DNA of 64,000 bases from Aegilops tauschii subsp. strangulata (taxonomy: Eukaryota; Streptophyta; Magnoliopsida; Poales; Poaceae). The notes under the pieces are model-generated. The model saw only the letters and a program-made list of their open reading frames with translations, was not told where the DNA came from and did not search any database. The DNA is taken from contig NC_053039.3 in NCBI RefSeq assembly GCF_002575655.3, positions 222,785,622 through 222,849,621 on the forward strand, in the 5' to 3' direction. How positions within the stretch are numbered: the first letter of the stretch is position 1; the number at the start of each line of letters is the position of its first letter. This document shows positions 47,887 through 58,700 of this stretch, piece after piece. Both the position numbers and the translations under genes were made by a program.

Positions 47887-48940
47887 ACATACAAATTTAC
47901 TTGGAATGGCAGGTAGATACCACATATAGGAAGGTATAGTGGACTCATATGGAATAACTTTGGGGTTTATGGAAGTGGATGCACAAGCAGTATTCCCGCT
48001 TAGTACAAGTGAAGGCTAGAAAAAGACTGAGAAGCGACCAACTAGAGAGCGACAACAGTCATGAACATGCATTAAAATTAATAAACATTGAGTGCAAGCA
48101 TGAGTAGGATATAATCCACCATGAACATAAATATCATGGAGGCTATGTTGATTTTGTTTCAACTACATGTGTGAACATGTGCCAAGTCAAGTCACTCGAA
48201 TCGTTCAAAGGAGGATACCACCCTGTCATACCACATCACAACCATTTTAATAGCGTGTTGGCACGCAAGGTAAATCATTATAAACTTCTAGCAAATTAAG
48301 CATGGCATAAGCAACTATGATCTCTAATTGTCATTGCAAACATGTTTCATTCATAATAGGCTGAATCAGGAACGATGAACTAATCATATTTTACAAAAAC
48401 AAGAGAGGTCGAGTTCATATCAGCTTCTCTCATCTCAATCAGTCCATCATATATTGTCATTATTGCCTTTCACTTGCACGACCGAACGGTGTGGATAATA
48501 ATAATAGTGCACGTGCATTGGACTAAGCTGGAATCTGCAAGCATTCAATATACAGGAGAAGACAAGATAATATGGGCTCTTTGTTAAATCAACAATAATG
48601 CATATAAGAGCCACTTCAACATTTTCATTATGGTCTTCTCCTCTCGACCCCCAAAGAAAAGAAATAAAATAAAACTATTTACACCGAAGAGCTCCAACAA
48701 GCAAAAGAAGAACAAGAAATCTTTTTTGGTTTTCTTTTAGTTATTACTACTACAAGCATGGAAAGTAAACTAGCTAGAAGCTACAACTATTTTTTTTGGT
48801 TTTTCTTAAGGTTTTTCAAACACACAAGAAGAAGACTAAAAAAGGAAATAAACTAGCATGGATAGTACAATGAAAAAGTATGAGCACCGACATTTGGAAT
48901 GAGTGTGTGAACATGAATGTAATGTCAGTGAGAAATACGT
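47887..48940 (-). other. Element C 3' untranslated region, proximal part
   Basis: AT-rich sequence with no supportable ORF. It contains T- and A-rich runs near 48720-48850. It joins 37155 across the F insertion. Confidence 0.6.
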
Positions 48941-48970
48941 ACTCCCCCAAGCTTAGGCTTTTGGCCTAAG
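48941..48970 (-). other. Second PPT-like 15-mer and hairpin after the accessory ORF stop
   Basis: ACTCCCCCAAGCTTA at 48941-48955 is identical to the true PPT at 36206-36220. It overlaps a hairpin CTTAGGC-TTTTG-GCCTAAG (48952-48970) placed six bases from the stop codon of the accessory ORF at 48976. Confidence 0.65.
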
Positions 48971-48975
48971 TTGGT

Positions 48976-50057
48976 CTATGCCCATGGATCAAAGCTACTC
49001 TCTCCGGTGTACTGAGAAGGATCCTCGGGGTGCCACTGGTTGGCGATCTCCTCCGGATCCCACTGATAAACAGACTGACGGTGAGGATCAAGTGGCGGCT
49101 CCGGCTCGGGCTCTGGAGCTGGTGTTAGGCTCCGGTAGGCATGAATGGCCTCCGGCAGAACAAGGTACATGCCTGAAGATAAGTTGAACAAAGAAGGAGC
49201 GGGCAAAGTAATAGTCTCAAAGTAATTTTTATCAAATATCAGTCTATAGTTAAGCATCTTTTTCTTATTCTTAACGATAAAATCATGTGCCACCATACTC
49301 TTATAGTCTAGAAAAACAGGAGGCCGCAACTTTTCTTCTTTCTCATAATGCCTAATAGGTATGTTAAAGTGTGCGGCAAGGCGCGAGGCAAAGATACCTC
49401 CCAAGATGGGACCTTCGTACGGCTCAGATTTAACCGCTTGGCAACAATAGCGCCTAAACTAAAAGTGTTATCACGAAACAAGGCATGGCACAAAATAACA
49501 ATATCAGGGGCACTAATGTTTGCACAGTTCCCGCGACCAATTAAACATCTACTAGCAAATATTGGAAAGTAACGTAGAACAGGAAAGTGTATGCTAGTGA
49601 TTCTTGCATCGGAAACTTTCCTCGTTTCCCCTACAGCAATCATATCAATAAACTCTTCCACATCATTACGATGTGGTTCCTCTATGCTGCCCGCAAAGGG
49701 TAACTTGCAAACCTCACAAAAATCATAAAGGGACATCTCCTTATACTCATCATATAAATAAAAATCCACCGAAGGTGGTGATCTCCTAGCATGGAAATGA
49801 AAATTTTGCACAAAAATATTAGTGAGTAGGAGATACTGATCGAGCTGGTTGTGGAGGAAGTCAGTGAGGCCTGCATTCTCAATCAAATAATAAAAATCAT
49901 CATGAGTCCCGGCTGCTCTCAAGAAATTATCACAAGGCCATTCACACGGCCAAACCTCCGCGGTGCGAGGGAGATTATATTTGGGCTTCTTATTCTCTTC
50001 ACTTTGCTTATCCTTAGAGCTTCGACTCGAAGAGCCCCTCAATAATCTCTTCATCAT
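48976..50057 (-). pseudogene. Element C accessory ORF (ATHILA ORF-1-like), one frameshift
   Basis: The ATG at 50057 opens a basic start (MMKRLLRGSSSRSSKDKQ). The conserved body follows: YDEYKEMSLYDFCEVCKLPF, EEFIDMIAVGETRKVSDARI, FPVLRYFPIFASRCLIGRGN and NTFSLGAIVAKRLNLSRTK. A frame change near 49400 leads to GGIFASRLAAHFNIPIRHYE, and a Pro/Glu-rich part (PAPEPEPEPPLDP) ends at 48976. The body matches the style of the ATHILA ORF-1 family, an accessory protein of Athila-type Gypsy elements whose biochemical role is not established. It lies downstream of gag-PR with no pol between. The block at 50300-50540, just upstream on the minus strand, looks like a second promoter and leader for it. Confidence 0.75.
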
Positions 50058-50279
50058 TTTCTGAAAATTTCTAAAAATTTTAGTAACTCAAAATAAAAGT
50101 GAACCAAACTCAACAAAATTGATAACAACTACTCCCACAGGTGCCTAGAGACTATATCATGCATTAGAACTACTTGGGACCAAATAAACTTGACATGCAA
50201 GCTCAAGAACAGGTTCACCTAAGTAGCAAAATTTTGTAATGAATAAAGCACTAGAACAAAAACTAATTGGACCATTGGA

Positions 50280-50560
50280 GGAGTCACATACCAAAGAACA
50301 ATCCCCCAAAGCAGTTTTGTGAGTGGAGCTTTGAGCAAGGAGATCGAAAATGGCAGCAAGATGAGCTAGAATTCGTGCTTGAGCTAGGTGGTGATTTTTT
50401 TGGAGGAAGAAGAAGTGTGTGGGTGCAGGAATAAGTGGAGGGGGGCCACCAAGGGGCCACGAGGCAGGGGGCGCGCCCAGGGGGGTGGGCATGCCTTGGA
50501 CCCTCGTGGCCAGGTGCTGGCTCCCCCTGGTGTGTTCTCAGTGCCAAATATTCTTAAATA
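50280..50560 (-). promoter_or_regulatory. U3-like block upstream of the accessory ORF in element C
   Basis: Plus-strand 50430-50535 reads GGGCCACCAAGGGGCCACGA, then GGGGGCGCGCCCAGGGGGGT and CCCTCGTGGCCAGGTGCTGG. The element's own LTR U3 at 35909-35985 has the same order: GGCCCACGAGCCAGGGGGCG, a GGCGCGCCCC core, CCCTCGTGGACAGGGTCTGG. Element E's LTR has a related CCACGAGG...GGGCGCGCCC...CCTCGTGG. On the minus strand a pyrimidine-rich leader (CTTCTTCTTCCTCC) follows, then a GGTATGTGACTCC donor-like site near 50286. A second promoter for the ORF at 50057 is an inference. Confidence 0.5.
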
Positions 50561-50834
50561 TTCTAAAAAAATCATATTTCAATTTCGGGGCATTTGGAGA
50601 AATTTTATTTTTGCGGTATTTTTTATTGCATGGATAATTCAGAAAGCAGACAGAAAATACTATTTTTGCTTTATTTAATCTAAATAACATAAAGTAAAAG
50701 GAGAGTATAGAAGGTTGTGCTTTCTAACTTCATCCATCTCATGCTCATCAAAAGGAATCCACTAACAAGGTTGATCAAGTCTTGTTAACAAACTCTTTTC
50801 GAATAACATGGAACCGGAGAAATTTCGAATAACA
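50561..50834 (-). other. Region between protease and U3-like block
   Basis: AT-rich sequence with no RT motif. This is where a pol gene would be expected in a complete Athila element. Confidence 0.55.
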
Positions 50835-51365
50835 CTAGGTTACCTCAACGGGCACATCCCCAACAATAAGAATATCATATTTCTTCTTGACAGTAGGAAG
50901 AGGAAATTCAAAACCTCCAATAGTAATCATTGGAATTTTTCCAATAGAATTGATACTGTGGACTTGAGGTTGTTTCCTTGAAAAGTGTACCGTATGCTCA
51001 TTACCATTAACATGAAAAGTGACATTGCCTTTGTTGCAATCAATAACAGCCCCTGCAGTATTCAAAAAGGGTCTACCAAGGATAATCGACATACTATCGT
51101 CCTCGGGAATATCAAGAATAACAAAGTCCGTTAAAATAGTAACGTTTGCAACTACAACAGGCACATCCTCACAAATACCGACAGGTATAGCAGTTGATTT
51201 ATCGGCCATTTGAAAGGATATTTCAGTAGGTGTCAACTTATTCAAATCAAGTCTATGATATAAAGAGAGAGGCATAACACTAACACCGGCTCCAAGATCA
51301 CATAAAGCAGTTTTAACATAGTTTCTTTTAATGGAGCATGGTATAGTTGGTACTCCTGGATCTCC
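50835..51365 (-). pseudogene. Element C aspartic protease
   Basis: After a frame change near 51360 the frame reads a protease with the catalytic CDLGAGVSVMPLSLYHRLDL near 51250-51310 and the C-terminal SIILGRPFLNTAGAVIDC near 51070. It then continues to a stop at 50835. A single missing A in CCAAAGAAAC would explain the shift. It is similar in layout to the protease of element E, but the two are clearly different families. Confidence 0.82.
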
Positions 51366-52310
51366 AAGTTTCTTGGTATTCCACCCTTAAAAGTATAGTT
51401 AGAAAGCATGGTGGAAATTTCAGCTTCCGGTATCTTTCTTTTATTTGTAACAATATCCTTCATATACTTAGCATAAGGATTCATTTTAAGCATATCAGTC
51501 AAACGCATACGCAAAAAGATAGGTCTAATCATTTCAGCAAAGCGCTCAAAATCCTCATCATCCTTTTTCTTGGATGGTTTAGGAGGAAAAGGCATGGGTT
51601 TATGAACCCATGGTTCTCTTTCTTTACCGTGCTTCCTAGCAACAAAGTCTCTCCTATCATAATGTTGATTCTTTGATTGTGGGTTATCAAGATCAACAGC
51701 AGGTTCAATCTCTACATCATTGTTATTGCTAGGTTGAGCATCAACATGAACATTATCATTAACATTATCACTAAGTTCATGTTCATCACCAGATTGTGTT
51801 TCAGCATCAGAAATAGAAATATCATTGGGATTCTCAGGCCTGTCTACAACAGGTTCACTAGAAGCATGCAAAGTCCTATCATTTTTCTTTTTCTTCTTCT
51901 TAGAAGGACTAGGTGCATCAACATTAGTTCTCTGAGAATCTTGCTCAATTCTCTTGGGATGGCCTTCATGATACAAAGGTTCCTGAGTCATTTTGCCCCC
52001 TCTAGTCATAACTCTAACAACATTATCATTTTTCTTATTATTTAATTCATTGAGCAAATCATTTTGAGCTTTAAGCACTTGTTCTACTTGAGTGGTAACC
52101 ATAGAAGCATGTTTACTCATGAGTTTAAGTTCACCTTTAACTCTAGACATATAATCACTCAAGTGCTCAATCATATAAGCATTGCATTTCAATTGTCTAC
52201 CAACATCAGCATTGAAGTTTTCTTGTTTGACAATAAAATTATCAAACTCATCTAAGCATTGGCTAGCAGACTTATAACGAGGAATATCACCTTCATCAAA
52301 TATATAGAGA
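51366..52310 (-). pseudogene. Element C gag C-terminal part and linker
   Basis: This frame continues gag after a shift near 52305: NSLYIFDEGDIPRYKSASQC, then a helix-rich part (KGELKLMSKHASMVTTQVEQ) and a basic run (SPSKKKKKKNDRTLH). A long acidic and Asn-rich linker (DNVNDNVHVDAQPSNNNDVE) precedes the protease-proximal EDFERFAEMIRPIFLRMRLT. It has no zinc knuckle, as is usual in Athila-like gag. Confidence 0.75.
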
Positions 52311-53573
52311 GAATTTACCTTTACTGCCTGTGTCGGGTGTCGGGTTATCAAGACCGTGTATTTCTTCAATAGGTGGTAAATTCTTAACATCTTCAGCTTT
52401 AATACCCCTCTCTTTCATAGATTTCTTTGCCTCTTGCATTTCTTCAGGACTGAGAAATAGAATACCTCTTTTATTTGGAGTTGGCTTAGGAGTTGGTTCA
52501 GGAAGTGTCCAATTATTTTCGTTAGTCAACATATTATTCAATAGCAATTCAGCTTGATCAACAGTTCTTTCCCTGAAAACACAACCAACACAACTATCCA
52601 GGTGGTCTCTGGAAGCATCGGTTAGTCCATTATAAAAGATATCAAGTATTTCATTTTTCTTGAGAGGATGATTAGGCAAAGCATTAAGTAATTGGAGAAG
52701 ACTCCCCCAAGCTTGTGGGAGACTCTCTTCTTCAATTTGCACAAAATTATATATTTCCCTTAAAGCAGCTTGTTTCTTATGAGCGGGGAAATATTTAGCA
52801 GAGAAGTAATAAATCATATCCTGGGGACTACGCACACAACCAGGATCAAGAGAATTAAACCATGTTTTAGCATCACCCTTTAATGAGAATGGAAATAATT
52901 TAAGGATATAGTAGTAGCGAGTTTTCTCATCATTAGTGAACAAGGTGGCTATACCATTCAATTTACTAAGATGTGCCACAACAGTTTCAGATTCATGGCC
53001 ATAAAAAGGATCAGATTCAACCAAAGTAATTATCTCAGGATCGACAGAGAAATCATAATCCTTATCAGTAACACAGATAGGTGAAGTAGCTACAGCAAGG
53101 TCATATTTCATTCTAGCATTGAAAGACTTTTCAAGCTTAGCTAATAATTTCTTAAGATCATATCTATCATTGCAAGCAAGAAAGTCTCTAGCAGTTTCTT
53201 CATCCAAAACATAACCCTCAGGCACAACAGACAATTCATATCTAGGGGGAGAATCTTCATCATCACTTTCATCAATATTATCAGTTCCAATAATTTCATT
53301 CTCTCTAGCCCTAGCAAGTTGTTCATCAAGAAATTCACCTAAGGGCACAGTAGTTTCAAGCACAGAAGTAGTTTCATCATAAGCACCATGCATAGCAGAA
53401 GTGGCATCATCAATAACATCCGACATATCAGAATTAATAGCAGAAGCAGGTTTAGGTGTCGCAAGCTTACTCAAAACAGAAGGTGAATCAAGTGCAGAGC
53501 TAGATGGCAGTTCCTTACCTCTCCTCGTAGTTGAGGGATAAATTTTGGTTTTCTCGTCTTTCAAGTTCCTCAT
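52311..53573 (-). pseudogene. Element C gag N-terminal part
   Basis: The ATG at 53573 (MRNLKDEKTKIYPSTTRRGK) lies about 50 bases after the PBS. The Retrotrans_gag core is at about residues 220-310: LKLFPFSLKGDAKTWFNSLD, YFSAKYFPAHKKQAALREIY, PQAWGSLLQLLNALPNHPLK and FYNGLTDASRDHLDSC. A SPEEMQEAKKSMKERGIKAE helix follows. The frame is open for over 400 codons until a shift near 52310, then passes into the linker frame. Gag would build the particle. Confidence 0.85.
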
Positions 53574-53620
53574 AGTGATCAGCAGATATAAATCCCAAGT
53601 GACTCAAAGAATAGAGCTAT

Positions 53621-53640
53621 GCTCCCCGACAACGGCGCCA
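53621..53640 (-). promoter_or_regulatory. Element C primer-binding site (tRNA-Asp type)
   Basis: The minus strand reads TGGCGCCGTTGTCGGGGAGC 11 bases after the 5' LTR, one change from the string in element E. Confidence 0.8.
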
Positions 53641-53651
53641 GAAAATAGTCT

Positions 53652-54049
53652 TGATAACCCACAAGTATAGGGGATCGCAACAGTTTTCGAGGGTAGAGTA
53701 TTCAACCCAAATTTATTGATTCGACACAAGGGGAGCCAAAGAATATCCTCAAGTATTAGCAGTTGAGTTGTCAATTCAACCACACCTAGATAACTTAATA
53801 TCTGCAGCAAAGTATTTAGTACCAAAGTAGTATGGAAGTAACGGTAAAGGTGGCAAAAGTAACAGTAGCAGTTTTGTAGTAATTGTAACAGTGGCAACGG
53901 AAAAGTAACTAAGCAAAGAGCAATATGTGAAAAGCTTGTAGGCATTGGATCAGTGATGGATAATTATGTCGGATGCGATTCCTCATGCAATAGTTATAAC
54001 TTAGGGTGACACAGAACTAGCTCCAGTTCATCAATGTAATGTAGGCATG
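53652..54049 (-). repeat. Element C 5' LTR, truncated by the CACTA element
   Basis: 398 bases matching 15158-15555 with about ten differences. It stops at GGCATG exactly where CACTACAAAAAA begins. The rest of the LTR should lie beyond the right end of the window. Confidence 0.9.
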
Positions 54050-54260
54050 CACTACAAAAAAATACACTTCCGTGATGATACGTGTTTGTCACAGTAGGTC
54101 GCGTTTTCTGTCATGCATGTACATCCATGACAAATTTATGACAGAATCAAGATAGGCATACCTGTGCTGTCGTAGAAGTGTTCCATGACATTGCCAAAAT
54201 TATCATCACGGAAGTGTCCACTTCCATGACGATAAATCGCGCGTCACGGAAGTGCTTTCG
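54050..54260 (+). repeat. CACTA terminal inverted repeat start and first subterminal motifs
   Basis: CACTACAAAAAAATACACTT is followed by CACTTCCGTGATGA at 54065, the inverted TCATCACGGAAGTG near 54204, CACTTCCATGACGA near 54219, and GTCACGGAAGTGC near 54243. Short motifs in both orientations near the end are typical binding sites for the CACTA TNPA-type protein. Confidence 0.75.
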
Positions 54261-54504
54261 TCAAGGGTGGCCGACACGTGGCATCCATCGTAACGGAACA
54301 CCGTTAAGCTATCGGGTCGGATTTTGGATCCGATAACCCGTTAACAGCCACGACCAATGCCGATTTTCCACATGTAAAATTCTCATTGGCTGACGGATCC
54401 ACGCGTCAGCTCCGCGTTGGCACAGGTGTCACTCATCCAACGGTCGAGATGGGCCTATGATATGTTGACAGATGGACCGGCCCAAAAGTGGCCCACAAAG
54501 TTTA

Positions 54505-54755
54505 AATGGGCCGGACCAACCGAAGGCCCATAAGATTTAGCGAACCATAATGGGCCGGCCCAGCTAAAGGCCCACAAAATTTAGCGGACCATAATGGGCC
54601 GGCCCAGCTAAAGGCCCACACGGTTTTGCAGACTATAATGGGCCGGCCCAGCTAAAGGCCCACAAGATTTTGCGGACCACAATGGGCCGGCCCAGCTAAA
54701 GGCCCACAAGATTCTGCAGACCATAATGGGCCGGCCCAGCTAAAGGCCCAACATT
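54505..54755 (+). repeat. 44-bp tandem repeat, about six units
   Basis: Units begin AATGGGCCGG at 54505, 54549, 54593, 54637, 54681 and 54725, exactly 44 bases apart. Each contains GGGCCGGCCCAGCTAAAGGC, with small differences between units. Confidence 0.92.
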
Positions 54756-55560
54756 CTCTGTCAAATCGGCCCGTCAACGGCCTGTCCTAAACTTGTCATC
54801 AACGCGGCCCAAGGTCACTTCTGGCCCGTTAACAGTCCGCTAAGTAATTGGGCCGAATTACGGCCTGGTGTATTTCCGGCGTGTTAAAGGTCCGGCTTCA
54901 TTTGGGCCCATTTACAGGCCATCAAAACTTTCGGCCCATAAACGACCGTGAAGGATTTGGGTCATATTCGGCCATGTCTGACATTCGGCCTGTTAGACGC
55001 CCACTATAGCTTTGGGCCACTTTCGGCCTGTTGTCATTTTCGGCCTGTTAACGCCGGACGTAAACCATGGGCCATATGTGGCCCAACGTCATATCGGGCC
55101 CATTAACGGCCCATATAAAAATGACGATAATCTAGCCCGACCGAAGTTCCGGCCTGTTAAAGGCCCATGTATTAGGTCGGCGCATTTACGGCCCGTACGA
55201 ATTTCGGCCTGTCAAAGATCCGCATCGTAAATGGGCCACCATTTTGGCCTGCTAAGTCCAGTGGGTTATTTGGCACAATCAGGGCCCAATCTCACTTTCG
55301 GTCTATTAAAGGCCCATGTTTTTTATGGGCTCGAGATATTTACACCTGTAAACGGCCTATTTTTACTGAGGGCCCAAATTATGTTTACGCCTGTTAAAGG
55401 CCCACTATGGGCACAGGCCTACCAGAAAAATATGAAAGCTTATGCTGATTTAGGCCCAGATATTTTTAGTGGGCTACATGCCAGTTTCGGCCCGTAATCG
55501 TTTTTAGCCCAATTGGAATGGGCCCGACGAATGTTGGCCTGTTGGGCTCCTACGAAGCTT
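54756..55560 (+). repeat. Dispersed GGCC-type subterminal repeats
   Basis: Many degenerate copies of a motif like TTTCGGCCTGTTAAAGGCCC are spaced by 20-60 bases. They continue the subterminal region after the tandem block. No coding sequence is supported. Confidence 0.75.
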
Positions 55561-55773
55561 TCGGCCGAATACATTACTAAGATAAACCTACACTATACAA
55601 AAATAGCGTCGTAATTACTGCAGCCTGAGGCAGCATCATAAATGTTGTATCACAACAAAATAAATTCCAACCATACAACAAAAGGCCTGTTGGCATAAAG
55701 TTTACAGTCCTTCCAGATAAAAGCATCATCAGATGTATAGAAGCACAGATCATTTGACCTGAGTGCTAATGTT
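55561..55773 (-). other. 3' flank of the transposase gene
   Basis: A non-coding stretch between the stop codon and the subterminal repeats, probably the 3' UTR. Confidence 0.5.
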
Positions 55774-58700
55774 TCAGGCTGTAGAATCTGATGGAGTAGC
55801 ACGATCTCCACCTTTTTTCCGCCATTGCTCTTGAACAACGAAGCGAATGTCTGATAGTCTGGTTTCAAAACCATTCATATCTTGACGACATTTCTCAACC
55901 ACTATTCTTGTTTCCGAAACAACGTCCATTAGGGATTGGACTTGTGTCTGGAGCACAGATATATCACTTTGTCTAGCAGGAAGATTTTGTTCAGTTGGCG
56001 ATTTGGACGAGGTTACCTTGACAACCAACCCAGAATTACGCAGGAAGGTGCTTTTTGCACTGTTAGTGGAGAGATACTGACGCACTGCAGCAAGAGGTGA
56101 CATTGTGCCTGTAGTAGCCTCGTCACCTTCAGGTGGTTGTGGCTGTTCAATCATTTGTTCCATAGCTTCCTGAAAGTTTGAACTTGTAGATTAGTGTACC
56201 AGATAAGTTACTAATGAGACAAAAACAAACAAAGTAGGTTAAACGTTTATACATAACTTATTTCGGTGAACTACTGTAATACATTAGCATGTATTGTAGT
56301 GCCAACTACATAATAAAATCACTTTCGGAACATATGTCCATGTAGCATGCCTACTGTATTATCTATTTCCTCACATTCGTTGACATCTAAGGATAAAGAG
56401 ACATGGTTTAAAGTAGGATGAATAGTATGACATCATTCATATCATGGGCAAACAGATATAAAACAAACAGGCTATTTTATCATTGTGTGTGCACGTGAAC
56501 ATAACAACTAGATTACAGATCAAGACCAAAAGAATATCCTTCATCTCTTTTAAACCATGTAAGGTGAAATGATACGTTAAGACAACTGTGAATAAAAGTG
56601 AACAGAGTAACTGACATTGGCTGCAAACCAAGTAGTTAAATGAACACATCACAGTACCAATCAGTTCAAGGCAGGAGGAGTAAGGACTTACAACAGCGGC
56701 TTGAACTGGTGTGCTCATGCCCTTCATCTTGCTGGTGTAGCAATCCTTGAAGATTTGCACTGCATTCGGTTCAGGTTCTTTTTGGTCTGCACGGGCTTTC
56801 CTCTGTATTTGGAACAAGTCAATATAGATACGATAATATGGAACAAAAAAAAGAAGGAAGTAGCAGCTATTTACAAGAGCCTCGCAGTGTGCAATATAGC
56901 TACGAGATCTTGTTGTCTGTTGGAATTTCACTTTAGAACGGTTGGTTTTGTTCTTCAAATAGTTAGCCTAGAAGAAGATACACTTGTAAGGCACATACAT
57001 AAATACAAGTTCAATATGTGGTCTGATCAAATACATATAACCTACCTGATACTTTGGATCAGACCAGTGTTTAACGAGGGATGTCCAGTCTTCATCTGTA
57101 ATATATTCCACTGGAGATGTTTGGGCGATTTCATTGTTAGCCTTGCCTACAAAGTGAGATTTTCTAAGGTGGTACCGATACTGTCGCAGAGCAGACTGAA
57201 AAACATGAGTGCATGCTTGTTTAGTTGCATCATCTTTCGGATCCAACTTGAACCTCATCTGTTGAAAAAAGAATGTGAGTCTTATTAGGAGGAAGCTAGA
57301 AAGTATGGGACAGAGCAAGACAATATTACTAATTGCGATGAATAACATTACTTACGGATAAATGGTCAAGGAAGGTGTTAAACTGGGTATTGTCTTTCTC
57401 ATTCCTGTACTGGATCCACGCTGGGAGGATACGTGCATGACACCTAACGGCAACGGCTGCCTCTGATACTAACTTGGCTGACTTTGTAGCATCACGTGGC
57501 CTTTTTAAACCTGCCTCAAAATGGATCTCCATTCTTCCTCCTTTAGATTTTGTTAATCTGTCAAGCATTATCCCTGATGTCTGTTTCTGCTTGCGCCGTG
57601 GTGCTAGTTCAACAATGAATATGGAAAGTGTTAGTGTACATCAAACTGTGAAAGTACATATAAAGGAGCATGCAACTGCAACTTGACTCGGTCAGGTACC
57701 GTCTTGGTATTGATGCTCATGAGGTTCATCTGATCTTGCCAAGCCCTGTTGTGTCAGCAGTGCTTCCGAAGTAGTGTTAGGTGTGAAGGCAGCTTGGGAA
57801 CTGGCCAGTTCCGGAGCAAACGAACGAGTAACTGGTTGAGATGCTGGTACAGTTGAAGCGGATGCTGCAGCTGGTGGAGCAGGTGATACTGTGTTTGTAG
57901 ATTTAGCCGGTGGACTTGGACCTTCTACTGCACTATAAGTACCAGCAGAATCTCGACGGCAGAACCTTTTCCGTTTCACCCGACGAGTAACAGCACTCCC
58001 TACTATATTATTTTCCTTGCTCTTTTTTGACTTTGCCATGTCAAGCTGTACCCACAACACAAAAGAATAAAATCACTCTTCAGAACTCATTGATGCATGA
58101 TACAGACAAGCAATACTTTGATGTAAGACAACCGTATGAGGATGGAATATGTAAGAAAAACAGGACGGCATGACATATTCACATCTACGATGTGCAAACT
58201 AAGCAGAAGGATTTTCAAGAAAATAGAAGTAATGCAAGCTAGACACCATATGAAAGATGCAACCAATATTACTCTGCCAAGTTAAAAGTGTCTTGTCATA
58301 AGTGGCAATTCAAAAAATTAGAAGCGGTACAACGTAGAAATCAATGCAAGATGCAACCACTATCAAACTGCCATGTTAAAAGCGTCCAATCATGAGTGAC
58401 TGATGCGGGATACACAACAGTAGTACTTTGATGTAAGAACATGGTATGATAGATAGATGTAGTGTATTCTAGACACAGAAAGCCATGTCATATGCACATG
58501 TATAACGTATGAACTCAGCACGTGCAACTTAATCAAAATAGAAGAAATACAGGCTAGACAACATATGCAACATGAAACCAATTATCACACTGTCAACTTA
58601 GAGCAAGCACCTGCGATGGTGGAGTATGGGAGATGAACTCATCATGTAGACTTGGGACTTCAACTTCATTAGCAGTAGCAGTGACAAATCTAGAGAGTCT

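Larger units (their letters stand above)
15158..54049 (-). mobile_element. Element C: Athila-like Gypsy element (gag, PR, accessory ORF), host of nested insertions
   Basis: This is a minus-strand LTR element that encloses two large insertions. On the minus strand it runs: 5' LTR (54049-53652, cut by the CACTA element), a PBS of the tRNA-Asp type, gag, protease, a U3-like block, the ATHILA-type ORF, a 3' UTR, PPT, and 3' LTR. The 3' LTR is 36205-35881 plus 16235-15158, split by element D. The 3' UTR is split by chromovirus F at 37156-47881. No RT, RNase H or integrase is readable between PR and the accessory ORF. The 398-bp 5' LTR piece differs from the matching 3' LTR part at about ten positions by eye. 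The start is flanked by GGAAT (15153-15157); its partner is outside the window. Confidence 0.85.

Noticed and set aside
54505..55560. CRISPR-like repeat-spacer appearance
   Set aside because: The repeats are contiguous 44-mers and degenerate GGCC motifs at a CACTA end in a plant genome, with no spacers.
56701..57288. 195-codon plus-strand frame
   Set aside because: It is antisense to well-supported transposase exons and introns and has no domain.
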